From Schizochytrium sp. TIO01 (lineage: Eukaryota; Sar; Bigyra; Thraustochytrida; Thraustochytriidae): a DNA stretch of 64,000 bases. Shown in pieces: positions 11,231 through 22,307 of this stretch. A model generated the notes under the pieces. The model saw only the letters and a program-made list of their open reading frames with translations, was not told the DNA's origin and did not search any database. The translations under genes were made by a program, and so were the position numbers. The stretch spans positions 4,380,862 through 4,444,861 of the forward strand of contig SMSO01000025.1 of the NCBI GenBank assembly GCA_004764695.1. The letters run 5' to 3'. Position 1 is the stretch's first letter; every line of letters starts with the position of its first letter.

Positions 11231-12837
11231 TCGAGAGTGTTTACTTCTCTCTTTTAATTTTCTGAGAAATTGGTGCGTAACGAGTAAGCGTCAGAGCTCA
11301 CATGTGCGCCGCTGTGCGCTGATGATTATGATTCTTTTTTAATTTTTCCCAGTCTCTGTGACTGTTTACGTGATTGGCGTTCGTTTCTGATGGTCTCATC
11401 AGTGCAGCTCATAATCTTTAGGTTGCTGATTGATGCTGCATGGGTGTGGTATCTCTCCTAAAGACAAGAACTCCTATTCAAGCAAAAGTGCTGCACGTTT
11501 CCTCTATTGTGGGTGTTGGGGATGCCGCACTCTCTATTCTTCTTTGATCATCTGTAGCACAGTTCATACACTCTTGTTTCCATTGGAATTCCTAAGGAAA
11601 TCAATTGGTTACATTCTCTTCGTCTTTTAATTGCATGCCTCTTACACTCTTTCTTGCGTTGGGGACAAACGGGATTTTCACATCTTTGCTGTCCACAAGT
11701 TATACAGTCACTAGACCAAATGCTAACATTAATATTCTTTTGAACCTTATCGTTTTCCCACAAACCTACTTTGTTACGTCGATTTGGGCTTCCACTCGAG
11801 ATTTCAAATTGAGCCCTCTGCATCGTTAGAAAGAAACAAAAAACATGTGTATGTCCCTGGGATCAACGAAAAATAATAGCAGTATAGCTTTTTGCTACAG
11901 CATTGAGACTTTCACGTCAAGTTTTCAAGAACACAAATGATACTAGAGATTGCAAAGCAAGATACAAAGTGGCATGCGAACCATTTACTTTAGTATTGTT
12001 CTTCTACAGCAGACTCGACTGCAATTATTAGGTTTGAAGGAGCTCCTGCAAATACAAGAACGGTGTGGGCATTTTCTCGTTGAGGAACCATTGAATTTCC
12101 ATTTTTACGAAGAAAATGGCAACAGAGTGAATATGAGACTTGTCAGCATACTGCTAAAATCAAACGAGTTTCTGGAACAGAACGGGAAAGAATGCCTTCT
12201 TTTAATTTGGAAAAAACAAAAAAACGTAAAAAACAAAACCTTGGCTCTTAATCTGCATATCATCTTCTCGATCAAGAGAAACGATAACTGAGCTGCTGCT
12301 TTCTTTTAAAGTTACTTAATATTAGCTCATATTCCAGGATTCATCTATGATATTAAAAGAAATGAAATATCAGTAGCACTGGGCAACACTATTCCAATTT
12401 TATCTATAAAAGTTCATTTTGTATCCATAAGGCTTCTTTTGTTGAAATTTGCAAGGCTTTTTTACTTTGATAGCAGCTACGCTTTTCACGCTGAAACATA
12501 GTTTACATGGCCAGATAAATAGAGATATTAAGGGTGCAAGCCCACAAAATACTCAATGGCCATGTTGTGTCGCAGTTAAGAATATTACATCAAGTTTATG
12601 CTGCTTTTATTTCTCATGAATAGTTTCATGCATAGAACAATGTTTCAAACATCTTGGTGACCCAAGGCATTCCATGCTAATTTAATTCCTAAGATGTGTC
12701 TTGCGTGACCCCCTGCGCCTATCATTTGTCTAAACCTCGACAGCCCAATTCATTGACTATTCCTTACGTGCAGAGTGTTTTGCTAAAACGAAACAGATCC
12801 ATGATCCATGACGGAATAATGTGTATACATTGTCTTC
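11231..12837. other. Intergenic stretch, no firm gene
   Basis: Two short open frames stand out weakly. A minus-strand ORF at 11548-11823 has a cysteine cluster (CITCGQQRCENPVCPQ) that could bind zinc. A plus-strand frame at about 11970-12291 lacks a good start. Neither resembles a family I recognise. The rest is AT-rich and would include the 3' untranslated region of the TBC gene. Confidence 0.4.
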
Positions 12838-14964
12838 TCAAGTTGCCGCAGCAAGTTGAGTACTAGAGGCTGTTAGTTGCTCCTCGTTAAGGCCCACCTT
12901 TTTACGGAGGGCCTGATAATGACGTGCAGATATTGTTGTCGAGTCAAGATAGAAGAAAAACTTTTCAATTGAAAATACACGAGGAGCCCGCCTCAATACA
13001 CCCAAAGCTGCGTCAAAGTCTAACAAGCGGAGCTGTACATCTAGAGTTTTCAGCAATGCCAAACAAGCTCTCCAAAGAAAACGTTCCTTTCGCTCACGGG
13101 TATCATAGAATAGGTAACAGTCCCATATGCGCGCGGCAGCATCAAGATCGATAGTTTTTGTGAATAACGTCAGGAGCCAATTTACAATGTACATGTCTGG
13201 GCGCAAATCCAGACGATTAAAATGCTCGTGCAAATGAGGAATATGTTCTAGCAGCAGGTCATCAAAGAACCGAATGTACCTGGGCAGTAGATCTAAGTCT
13301 TTGCTTCGTAAAACCTGGTAGAATTGATGGTCTTGCAATAAATTACAAAAACACACAAAGGCAGCATCGCGGTCCATGTAAAGGAGAAACATAGCTGCCA
13401 CATGGCTCATGCCTTGGACATACCCCAACCCTGGACGGAACTGAGAAAACGCTTCTAAAATATCCTGTAAAGCTTGACGGAATGGTCCACCACCCTCATC
13501 AAAAAATGCTAATGTAGGGAATGTACGACTCAAGTCCAGCTCAATCTGCGTGGTTAGACTAGATTTGCGTGTCACCATTCTTGACGAGTTAGGAGGGGTT
13601 GATGTCAAAGTCTTTGAATCATTAGAATTGCTCTTCGTCACGCCGCTATGACTACCCTTCTCGGTGTCAACATCATTCTTATATACAGATGTACTGACTT
13701 GAGATGAAGAGGGGAGTGTGGAAGACGCTGACAAGCTTGTATCTGTTTCGTTGTTTGCGATAGTTGCCTCTGAGCGCTCCAGAAAACCCTGCCCGTTGTC
13801 ACTCAGAGACAATGATGCCAATGAGGGCGGAGTCATTGTTTCTCCACTGCGAGTGTTTGAGGAGGTCACTACAGCATACGGTTCTGAGTCTAAGGAAACA
13901 TCATCCAGTGACGACGACACTACTTTCGTAGCTGAATTATCATAGGCCCAGTGTTTCTCACCAAGCTTAATTACTGCACCAGCAGTTACCATGGAGGAAG
14001 GCTCTTCGCCATCTTTGTCCTCAACCTCCTCGTGAGTCAAATCGTCAAGCTCATCCTCAGTTCCATAGTAATCACAAGTTGGCGGGCTAGCAAGAGTCGC
14101 AGCCTCATCTTCCACATCTTCATACTCTGTGACTGAGGATCCAAAGCTCATCGTGGTAGGCGATTTGTCCTTGTGGTCTCGTTGTAAGGCTGCCTCCGCC
14201 CTTAACTTCTCTCGAAGATCACCAATGCTGCTGGGCCTAAACCTACCATCGATATCACTGCTACCATCCTCGTCATCCTCATGTTGCGTACGCACCTCCT
14301 CCAAATGAAGTTCGCTTGGTCTATTGTTTGGCTCTATATTCGTTCTTCCGCCCGATGCTCCATACATTTTTCGGAAACTTTGATTGTTTTTACCTCCATC
14401 AGAATTTCCAACGCTTGCATTCTCACGAAGATCATGAGTACCACTGTCAACAAAAGAAGACGCTTCTTGAGCATAGTCTTCGCTACCTTCAGCGTGGTCT
14501 TTGACATGGTTTCCGTCGTTCTTGTCCTTGTCATTATCACTTTCATAAATATCGTCGTTGTCTTCGTCGGAGCCGTCTGTGAGCGTATCATAGCCTCCGT
14601 CTTCACGTTCTGTGACAAAGCGGATTTCGTCTGCGCGCGACCTGAGCACCTCGAAGAGTTCTGTGTTAATTCGCAGGTCGTTACCAACCAGCGTCTGCCA
14701 CGCCTCGCTCCGCACCGCTGGTGGGATCCCCCGTCGGCACGCGTCAAGCAACTTGTGCTTGAAGGTCGCCGATTGCTTCGCCGGAGGCTTCCACTTCGCG
14801 AGCAGCTCCTTCCGCCATTTCTGTGCTGCGGCAGCCAGGTCGTCCTCCATCCCACCTTTCGCCATCGCTAAGCGAAACTGCTTTCGCTCCCAGCGAGCAG
14901 GTTTGAGATACTTTGGGGCTCTATGGAATGACGATGGATCTGTGAAATGCACTTCTACTAACAT
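12838..14964 (-). CDS. TBC-domain Rab GTPase-activating protein, TBC1D12/14-like, with long internal insertion
   Basis: The start is the ATG at 14964; the frame opens 4 codons earlier at a GTG. The 708-residue product begins the TBC fold at about residue 81 (RRGIPPAVRSEAWQTLVGND), then carries an acidic Ser/Asp/Glu-rich insertion of about 370 residues. The fold resumes with the arginine-finger motif (IELDLSRTFP, Arg near residue 480) and the glutamine-finger motif GYVQGMS (near 515). The remaining helices continue to the C-terminus (DMYIVNWLLTLFTKTIDLD and others). Both catalytic fingers are present, so it should stimulate GTP hydrolysis by a Rab, acting in membrane traffic at endosomes, Golgi or autophagosomes. 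The best family match by eye is TBC1D12/TBC1D14, including the spacing from the first helices to the Arg finger once the insertion is removed. The target Rab is unknown. Confidence 0.88.
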   Translation of the reverse strand: MLVEVHFTDPSSFHRAPKYLKPARWERKQFRLAMAKGGMEDDLAAAAQKWRKELLAKWKPPAKQSATFKHKLLDACRRGIPPAVRSEAWQTLVGNDLRINTELFEVLRSRADEIRFVTEREDGGYDTLTDGSDEDNDDIYESDNDKDKNDGNHVKDHAEGSEDYAQEASSFVDSGTHDLRENASVGNSDGGKNNQSFRKMYGASGGRTNIEPNNRPSELHLEEVRTQHEDDEDGSSDIDGRFRPSSIGDLREKLRAEAALQRDHKDKSPTTMSFGSSVTEYEDVEDEAATLASPPTCDYYGTEDELDDLTHEEVEDKDGEEPSSMVTAGAVIKLGEKHWAYDNSATKVVSSSLDDVSLDSEPYAVVTSSNTRSGETMTPPSLASLSLSDNGQGFLERSEATIANNETDTSLSASSTLPSSSQVSTSVYKNDVDTEKGSHSGVTKSNSNDSKTLTSTPPNSSRMVTRKSSLTTQIELDLSRTFPTLAFFDEGGGPFRQALQDILEAFSQFRPGLGYVQGMSHVAAMFLLYMDRDAAFVCFCNLLQDHQFYQVLRSKDLDLLPRYIRFFDDLLLEHIPHLHEHFNRLDLRPDMYIVNWLLTLFTKTIDLDAAARIWDCYLFYDTRERKERFLWRACLALLKTLDVQLRLLDFDAALGVLRRAPRVFSIEKFFFYLDSTTISARHYQALRKKVGLNEEQLTASSTQLAAAT

Positions 14965-17900
14965 ACTAACATTCACTACTTTTCGTTAAAAAGTAACAAC
15001 AATAATGACAATCTTGTTTAATTTTTTTATATTTATTTCCAAGGGGTCGCCTAGCTACTAAGATTTTCTTGCTGTGATGCTTGAAACGAAGGAATGATGA
15101 CTGTCACGAGAAGAGAATTTAGCCATCTTTCGTGTGTAGATCAATAGTAGCCTTGCTATCACTATGATCCTTGAAGTAGAAGCGCTTCGTCAAAGGAAGT
15201 AATAGCTGGGCCAAAGAACTTCAGCAACCAAAGTATATACATATAGCACGCCAGCATCAATACATGGGTGAGTCAACGTGGTGCAGGAATTCTGTGGTTA
15301 TTACTTTAACAAATGAATTATTGCCTGTTGCAGAGATACTGGTTGTGATTACGCTGATTATTTACACATACTAATATGTAGTATCAGTCACAGGAACTTT
15401 CCTGACTCGAGTTTGAAGGCTTATTCCCATAATCCGGGATATCATTCAGCTGTTAGAAAGACTCAAGCACAAATGACAAGGCATCTCACTCTACATCCAT
15501 ATACAATAATCCTTTGTTGTATCACTCATCAAGCCACGACAAACAAAAGGACTATCTAAACAAATATTTTCACATAACTCAAAAGAACTGAACCAATAGC
15601 CCTCATCAACATCCCCTGTGCAATGGCGCAAAAGATTAGTTGTCTCAATACCATAAGAACAGAGTGAGGTAGGTTTGTAAGCACTAGCAATCTTTGCACC
15701 CACCTGGAAAATCTTAGTATAATCATAATGACCAGAAGAAACAACCGTTCCCCGTAAGAAAACATGATACTAAGTGTCTTTCTTAGACTCTGCGATTTCC
15801 TGATACAGCTGCACAATACTATAGATCAAATCAGCTACAGAAGGCACAAAACTACCATGCAAAGGATCCTGCTTCTTGAAGTTAGTCTAGAGCTGACTAA
15901 ACGAGCTCACATCGAGACTTTTAAAAATTGACAGAAAAATATACACTTAGCACAACATTCTTGCGATCGCAAAACGTGGTCATGAACCCCTTGCATATGA
16001 TCCTGAAACCCTTGCATATGATCCTGTGATACTTCAAAATGCAATGCTTTCTTTGCCTGTTTGGGAAATATTCTACATGGCTTTAGATGACACGCGCTGC
16101 TCGGTAAATCCATCAGTCATATGATTTTGAAAAGAAGAACCGGGCAAACTTGGTGACTACAAATAATTATTTGCCCTCCGTAGGACTAAAAATAAAAGCG
16201 CTCGTATGCTCGTAGCACAAAGTGCATCGCTATCAGCGAAGGTGGCTCGCTGATTTCTTCGGCATCAATGGCAGATATTTTAATCATGAATCTTTCTTGT
16301 TCAACAACAACGTTAGCGTTTTAAGATGTAGGACACGATAAACAGTTTAGTCCTACAACTGCTGCTGCTCATGATGATGATGATGACATAATTAACGAAG
16401 CAAGATTGTCAGCAAATATTTCAAACCAGCAAGCAAATTTTTAGTTACAGCATTACGAGCTCTCGCTATTGGATTTCGCAATACCTGGCGGTGTTTGATA
16501 GAGTTTTGAAATGTTGATCTTTCCTTCGTCTACCTTCTTATGAAATATGGTAATTAGTAGTGATCCGATTTAGTCATAAAACGTTTGTCCAATGAGAAGG
16601 GAAAAGAAATATGTCTTGGATATTGTTCCGACTATAGTGCACCTGGGCATGCAGGGTAAATGAAACTTGTCGACACGATAGTAGAGACCTTCATGGAAAC
16701 GCTCGAGCGGTATGCTCTCTCTATATATTTACGTAATATACAGATAAGTGTCTTCACTTCGCTTCACTTCACATAACGTAACCTAGCCTAGCTTAGCGTA
16801 ACCTAACCCTTCTAACCCTTCTGTCTGGCACTCTCCATAACATGATACATACATCTGCATGTATCAAGAACCTGAATAATCTAATAGCATCATTTTATAT
16901 TTTATCTGAGTTCACCATCCTTGTCAGACTACCCCATCACGCTCCACTACACAAGCTAATCTGCAATAATACTCTTTGCATTTAAAAAAAAAAAAATGAT
17001 AGTTTGATAAATATTACTGGTAACGGCAGATGTCTAATGCATTTTGGCCTGACTATCTAAATATGCAAATCATAAATAAAAGAAGTGTGCTTCATCGGTT
17101 CAGCCCTATTCTTTTTAACACTTCTATGCAACAGGGACGTTCTCCAACCTTTTCGTTTACGTCGGATACCTTTCAAAATGAGCAATTGAATGAGGAATAA
17201 CCTGGTGCTATTAAGGTTCAACTTGTACAAGATAGTAAACGCAATGAAGTATAGAAATTTGAAAAGATGGTGTTTGTTTTCGTAGTTCTAGTCCATAAGA
17301 CATTCTAACTCTGTTCAAAATTTTGAATAATGTTGTTCCCAAAAGAAAGTCATACGGTATCTTAAGTAATCAAAATGAATTAATTTTTATTTGCTTTAGT
17401 CACAGAGGGTATGCAAAGTGCATAAGGTCTATACATTTCTTGTCTCTCTCCTTTTGTCAAATAAAGCTGGTGGCAGTTACATCTCAGATACAAATGAACT
17501 TGAGTAATATGTTTAATGTGGTTTGCCTCAACGTTTTTGAACTCTTTTTCTTTTTCCAGGTTTTTCCCTGTTATGTTTTTTCCAAGGCCTTTTTACTTTT
17601 GAACTTTACAAACAGAATAATGTGGATGGGAAAGAGAGAAGCGTGGCTGAAGAGTTGAACTCTCGTTTTAAATTTGGCATTCCTCAGTTTTGATTGCTTC
17701 TAGTTTCTGGCGACTTGGTGTAGACCCTCATGCAGATGTTTAAAGTAAAGTTTCGCTAAAAATTTCTTACACAAAATTGATTCTGAATTTGGTTTCATCT
17801 GGATTATCGTTAGAACAAGGGCATTATTAGTACTAGTTGGAATATCTCAGAGTTGTTATTGCTATTTATTTTGAAATCTTGAAATTTGTTTCAATTCAAG

Positions 17901-18822
17901 AAACTTAGATAGTATAGATATATATCTTTTACAAATACTAGTTTAATTTAAAATTCTATTACACAAAAAGGAGTTACCTAAAACGGCAAGAGGCCAATAA
18001 ACGCCTCGTCAAGAGCTCATGTGTTTATACGATGTCCCGTACAGTGCAACGGTGTCAGAGTGTCTCTCAAGAGGGCACATCCCTCCGCGCCGGATGACCA
18101 GAGGTAGTCGAATGATCGTAGGTCATGCCAACCATTTTGGACTTACCCCACACTCCTACTACTTGTGTTAGTTTGGAAACTAGGTCTTAGGCTGATTCGT
18201 AGTGAATATGATAGGAAGGAATGAAGCCATCTGATTGGCCTGATCACATCTGTGGCAAAGGACAGCTGAAAATTGTCTGTTATGGGATGTTTTCTGTTGG
18301 TTTTGAGCTTTTGTTGTTTCTTGCTTAGTACCTTCTGTCAAAATATGTCTCGTAGAACAACACGTCATTCGGCGCGGATTTGGATCCAATAGCTAGGACG
18401 GAGACGAATTTGGACGATAGGAAGAGCAACGTTAACTCAGACAAATATAGTCCAGTCTCAGCATACTATACATCAATTTTTGCATGCCTTATGGTTCTTT
18501 GGGGAAAAAATAATTTATTTAATTTTAAAGTTACAGATTATTTCAAAAGTTCAATGTACTTCAAAAGTAAAATTCTCCCCTGGAATTTTTTTGCGCGTAA
18601 ACTTGCATTATTTCGTTGACAATCTTGACAACACGTAAGTATGAATTGCTGATGCAGCTTCTTACCGTAAACCTAAGCTTCATATATTTGATTGAAATTC
18701 TATTAAAGTATCATTTCATGAACATCTCACCTTCAGACACAAGCAAAACTAAAATAGTGTTGTAGCCTACTTAGTTCCAGCAGAACTAATACTGTGCTGT
18801 GCCTTGTATTTTACGAAAGAAA
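14965..18822. other. Intergenic stretch with a decayed coding relic
   Basis: No intact gene. It contains the coding-like relic described separately, a short GAT run near 16370, and a patch near 16785-16820 with CCTAACCC-like words, too short and irregular to be a telomere array. The left end probably includes the promoter of the TBC gene and the right end that of the homeobox gene. Confidence 0.5.
15487..16020 (-). pseudogene. Degenerate coding-like stretch, possible transposable-element relic
   Basis: Read on the minus strand in one frame, about 150 codons look like protein but are cut by in-frame stops near 15880 and 15760. The longest clean segment includes SGHYDYTKIFQVGAKIASAY and ends near 15491. 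A neighbouring frame at 15907-16020 reads DHMQGVHDHVLRSQECCAKC, which loosely resembles the region before the RNase H part of Ty3-type reverse transcriptases. Two copies of a 22-base direct repeat lie at about 15985-16026. I cannot name the element; chance is possible. Confidence 0.3.
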
Positions 18823-19827
18823 ATGACGCTTCCCATTGCTCCTGCAGAGATTTCCGGTGCAAGGCGACGAACAGCTGCCGCAAGGAAAGCAGAAGCTGGA
18901 GCAGAAACTCAAGACCCGTATGCGAGTGGCGGTACTTTAGGGTACACCAGCGGTGATTGGTTATTGCAGCAGGTGATTGGACTAGAAGATTCCGCTTTAG
19001 AAGAAGCTTCTTCCCGACTAGAAGGAATTTTGAGGTCGCCCAAACAATGTTTACAAAATTTCTCCAAGCAGAATTTAACCTCAGTGGCTCGACGAAAACG
19101 CGTTGCATCGGTAGGTTCGGCAAGCTTAGAGGTTGAGTTACCTCGATCTTACGCACGCTCCGCAACAGGGCGTTTCATCAGCAAATCAGACTCGCCTTTA
19201 CACAAACCGTCGCACGGAAATGTTCGCGAGAGTACAGGAGAGCATAAATATGGTGTCGAGACGCAGACACATATAGAGCTAAGTAGCTCAGGTGACGACG
19301 ATGATCTAGCTGCTTGCTCTACCAACTCGGCGTATAGTAACTCTGACAGAGTCCAAAATACACAAGAAGGAGACCCCAGCGATTCGTATCATCTTGCCAA
19401 GAATGCGTTACAGCAGAGTTCCTTTTTACGCACAGTGAAAGGCGACCACATGCTTGACAGTGCTTCAATGGGTTCAGACTCTAACAAAGATGGGGCCGGG
19501 GGTCTTGGCAAAGACGACGAAAAGCAAATCGAAAACACTGAAATCTTGAAGACTTGGTTCTTTGAGCATGTGGAGAACCCTTACCCAAGCCCTGAGCAAA
19601 AGAAGATGCTCCGAGGGTTGACCGGCCTCACAAGTACTCAAATTCGCAACTGGTTCACGAATTTTCGCAAGCGCCACTGGAATCCAATCCGGGCGGGAAG
19701 GGAGCCAAAGTCTTACGTAGACTTTATATTATATAAACGACTTCAGGAGTTGGGAGTTCCTGGTTTGCACGGAGGGCTCAAGTCATTTAAACAACTTTCA
19801 ACACAACTCTCTTTTCGGGACAGTTAG
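18823..19827 (+). CDS. TALE-class homeodomain transcription factor
   Basis: The chosen start is the ATG at 18823; the frame extends 8 codons upstream only to a GTG. The 334-residue product is mostly polar and disordered. It ends in a homeodomain at about residues 237-288 with the three-residue TALE loop insertion (ENPYPSPEQKK) and recognition helix TQIRNWFTNFRKRHWNP. The invariant Trp, Phe, Asn and Arg of helix 3 are present; the residue before the Asn is Thr rather than the Ile usual in KNOX/BELL/PBC proteins. No KNOX1/2 or MEINOX domain is evident upstream. TALE proteins act in the nucleus as dimers and in green algae control the haploid-diploid switch; the role here is unknown. About 40 residues follow the homeodomain. 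Confidence 0.92.
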   Translation: MTLPIAPAEISGARRRTAAARKAEAGAETQDPYASGGTLGYTSGDWLLQQVIGLEDSALEEASSRLEGILRSPKQCLQNFSKQNLTSVARRKRVASVGSASLEVELPRSYARSATGRFISKSDSPLHKPSHGNVRESTGEHKYGVETQTHIELSSSGDDDDLAACSTNSAYSNSDRVQNTQEGDPSDSYHLAKNALQQSSFLRTVKGDHMLDSASMGSDSNKDGAGGLGKDDEKQIENTEILKTWFFEHVENPYPSPEQKKMLRGLTGLTSTQIRNWFTNFRKRHWNPIRAGREPKSYVDFILYKRLQELGVPGLHGGLKSFKQLSTQLSFRDS

Positions 19828-20762
19828 CTGGTAGTAAGATAAGACAAGTGCCGCGTTGCTAATAGTTGAGCGGTTCGACACCGCTTCACCACAAACCATG
19901 TCTCGGCAATCCAGGATTTTCTGTGAATAATTTTGTACTTCTTATCTCCATATTACAGTTTTCATGGCAAAGATTCGCGCAGAATACTTGCACGAATTTA
20001 GACATCGAAACATAAGTCTGACAATTTGATACACAATTAGGCTCATGTTTGGAGTCTAATAACTTATCAATCATTTATCTATGGGCTCTGAAAAATCTGT
20101 ACCAGAAAGTCCTTTTCCGTAAAGAAATTCTCTTCGAGCAATTCTTCACGTGAAGACCGCTCACTAGAGCAGAACATGACTTAAAGCAATTACATCAAAA
20201 TTCGGTCGCTGTTATAATATAAACTTGAACTTTCGTTCTTTGTTTTTCTTTGTTGGTTAAAAAGCACAGCACACTTCGTTTCGAACCAATATATCGGGTG
20301 GATTGAGGTTGAGAACATAAATGTCAATATAAATATGGCAGGTACTTGGCCAGTCAAGGACTTTGCTAACCTAAGGACATAACACATTCGCCCGGCTCAG
20401 TCTAATCAGTCAAACCCTCAAAAAACGCATCTTGCAAGCATTGCGGGAAGCCAAGAGTAGGAAAGAATCTGGATGCCACCAAAAGCTGCCACAATTCGAT
20501 CCATCTTTTTCTTGAAAAGATTCATGAGAGATGAAATTACTGTAGTTCGGAAATTCCCTGCCGTGAAGTATGCTTGTGATAGTCATGCAGTATTATTGAG
20601 GCCGTTTTGAGATATATATATATCTAGTGTAGATGAGCCATAACCTCAAGTACGTGAAGGTTTGAAGATCGAATTTCTCATTCTCTACAGCATCATTGAT
20701 CTACTTTTCACTAGCGTTTAGATCGACATTTACTGAATGCGGGGAACCAGTGGCAGAGATCC
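19828..20762. other. Intergenic region between convergent genes
   Basis: It lies between the tail ends of the homeobox gene and the LpxA gene. It is AT-rich, with no gene-like ORF. A short run of TA repeats lies near 20615. Confidence 0.6.
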
Positions 20763-22307
20763 CTATTCGTCTGCACTATTGAGGTTCTTGCTAAAGCTAA
20801 CAAGACCAATCTTCCGTCGCCGTGCATCCCAAACAGAAACATCCTCGCAGGTAGGTAGACCAGCTGCCTTGTCATAGTCAGACGAAACCTCGCCTTCCAC
20901 AAAAGTCAGAAATTCCTGCACAAGACGAATATCCTTAAACATAGTCGCCATCCGAGCAGCCCTCTCTGCCATGGTCATTTCAACAAACCTATCCCCAATC
21001 TCTACTCCACTAACTGGCGATTCTTCAAGTTCTCCTTGAGGGAAGTCTTCAAGACGCAGGTGCCGAAGGCCAAAGACGATATCGAGTGCTGTCCTAAGGG
21101 CTGCAATCTCACTACGTGGTGTTTTCCGACGGCGCAATCCAACGAGGTTGAGTCCTCTAAGCTTAGCACGGTTGCCTACAGCAAGTGCAAATGGCGGCAC
21201 ATGACGATCAACAGCGCTCGCACCGCCAATCATGGCAAGCCTACCGATGTTCACGTGCTGGCGGATAGTTGCCGCACCTCCAATGGTTGCAAACGCCCCA
21301 ACATGGACGTGTCCAGCAAGCTGTACCAAATTTGACAACACCACTCCAGATGCAAGCACGCAGTCATGGCCTACGTGGCATCCAGTTAGTAGAAGGCAAC
21401 CATCGCCAATAGCAGTAAGGCCTCCTCCGCCCGAAGAACCACCATTGACGGTGGCAAACTCACGCACGATCACTCCTGCACCAAGCTCGAGCCTTGAGTC
21501 CGAGTCAAACACGTCTTCCACAGATGTGCTCTCTAAATCACCAGCGTTGTTTTTTATTTTAGCAGTGTCAGTCAGCTCTTTTTGCGGTTCGCTTTGTTGC
21601 TTGCAGGAGTTTTCGTTTTGGAAATCTTCATAGTCTTTGTTATGAGCTTTGCGAATCTTACAAAATTGAGAATCATCGTGATCATCGACATTGCTGGGAC
21701 CTCCCGTGCATTGATCGTGAGAAAATTTCACATCAAAAGCGTTGGCCTCAAATAACGTTGAATGGATAGCTGTTTTGGAATGGAGAATCTCAGAGTCGAA
21801 GAGACCTTGATGAATTTTGGGTGCTTCAACCAGGTTAGCGGCAAGGTCTTCAGCGATATCAGCCTCAGAGGAAGGCCTAGACTTGGACGTTCGATTGTTT
21901 CTAATATGCTTCCTGTCTTGAGGAGGCCCGCCGACGACGGCAAAAGGATGAATCTCGCTGCCAGCACCTATGGATGTACATCCTGCGATGACAGCGTGAG
22001 GCCCTATTGAGACGCCAGCACCAAGTGAGACATGGGAACCAACAACTGCAAAGGCACCAACAGAGCTCCCAGGTCCGATTCGAGCGCCTGGTGAGACAAC
22101 TGCCGTTGGGTGCACGTAGTAGTTGCGAGCACTGGAGCTGAGGTGCCGCCCTGACGCATGCTGACAAATGCCGGTCCTGACGTTCATACCCAACAACTTA
22201 ACATTTGTCAACGGGAAAGGCGACCTGAGAAGTATCTCAGAGCAAGAGCATCCAGACTGATCTCTGAAGGCAAGCAAGCATCGCTTGGGCGCAATCATGG
22301 CGCGCAT
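20763..22307 (-). CDS. lpxA: UDP-N-acetylglucosamine O-acyltransferase (LpxA-like) with large insertion
   Basis: The start is the ATG at 22307; an ATG at 22298 is also possible, and the frame opens 2 codons earlier at TTG. The 514-residue product begins with about 60 Arg/Ser/Cys-rich residues that look like an organelle presequence. Then come left-handed beta-helix hexapeptides from about residue 65 (VHPTAVVSPGARIGPGS). After GGPPQDRKH (near 133) a polar, acidic insertion of about 138 residues interrupts the helix. The helix resumes at LELGAGVIVREFATVNGG (near 273). GCHVGHDC places the second His (residue 314) at the catalytic His125 of E. coli LpxA, so activity is plausible. The helical C-terminal cap follows. 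LpxA adds a 3-hydroxyacyl chain to UDP-GlcNAc, the first step of lipid A synthesis; plants keep it in mitochondria. It is divergent with the RBM25-like gene. Confidence 0.9.
   Translation of the reverse strand: MRAMIAPKRCLLAFRDQSGCSCSEILLRSPFPLTNVKLLGMNVRTGICQHASGRHLSSSARNYYVHPTAVVSPGARIGPGSSVGAFAVVGSHVSLGAGVSIGPHAVIAGCTSIGAGSEIHPFAVVGGPPQDRKHIRNNRTSKSRPSSEADIAEDLAANLVEAPKIHQGLFDSEILHSKTAIHSTLFEANAFDVKFSHDQCTGGPSNVDDHDDSQFCKIRKAHNKDYEDFQNENSCKQQSEPQKELTDTAKIKNNAGDLESTSVEDVFDSDSRLELGAGVIVREFATVNGGSSGGGGLTAIGDGCLLLTGCHVGHDCVLASGVVLSNLVQLAGHVHVGAFATIGGAATIRQHVNIGRLAMIGGASAVDRHVPPFALAVGNRAKLRGLNLVGLRRRKTPRSEIAALRTALDIVFGLRHLRLEDFPQGELEESPVSGVEIGDRFVEMTMAERAARMATMFKDIRLVQEFLTFVEGEVSSDYDKAAGLPTCEDVSVWDARRRKIGLVSFSKNLNSADE

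Noticed and set aside
14281-14871. 196-codon plus-strand ORF
   Set aside because: Antisense shadow of the TBC gene, overlapping its conserved start and acidic insertion.
16785-16830. CCTAACCC-like words resembling telomere repeats
   Set aside because: Only a few irregular copies; not a tandem array.
19865-19890. T-arm-like hairpin AGCGG-TTCGACA-CCGCT suggesting a tRNA
   Set aside because: No matching acceptor stem, anticodon arm or D-arm at the right distance upstream.
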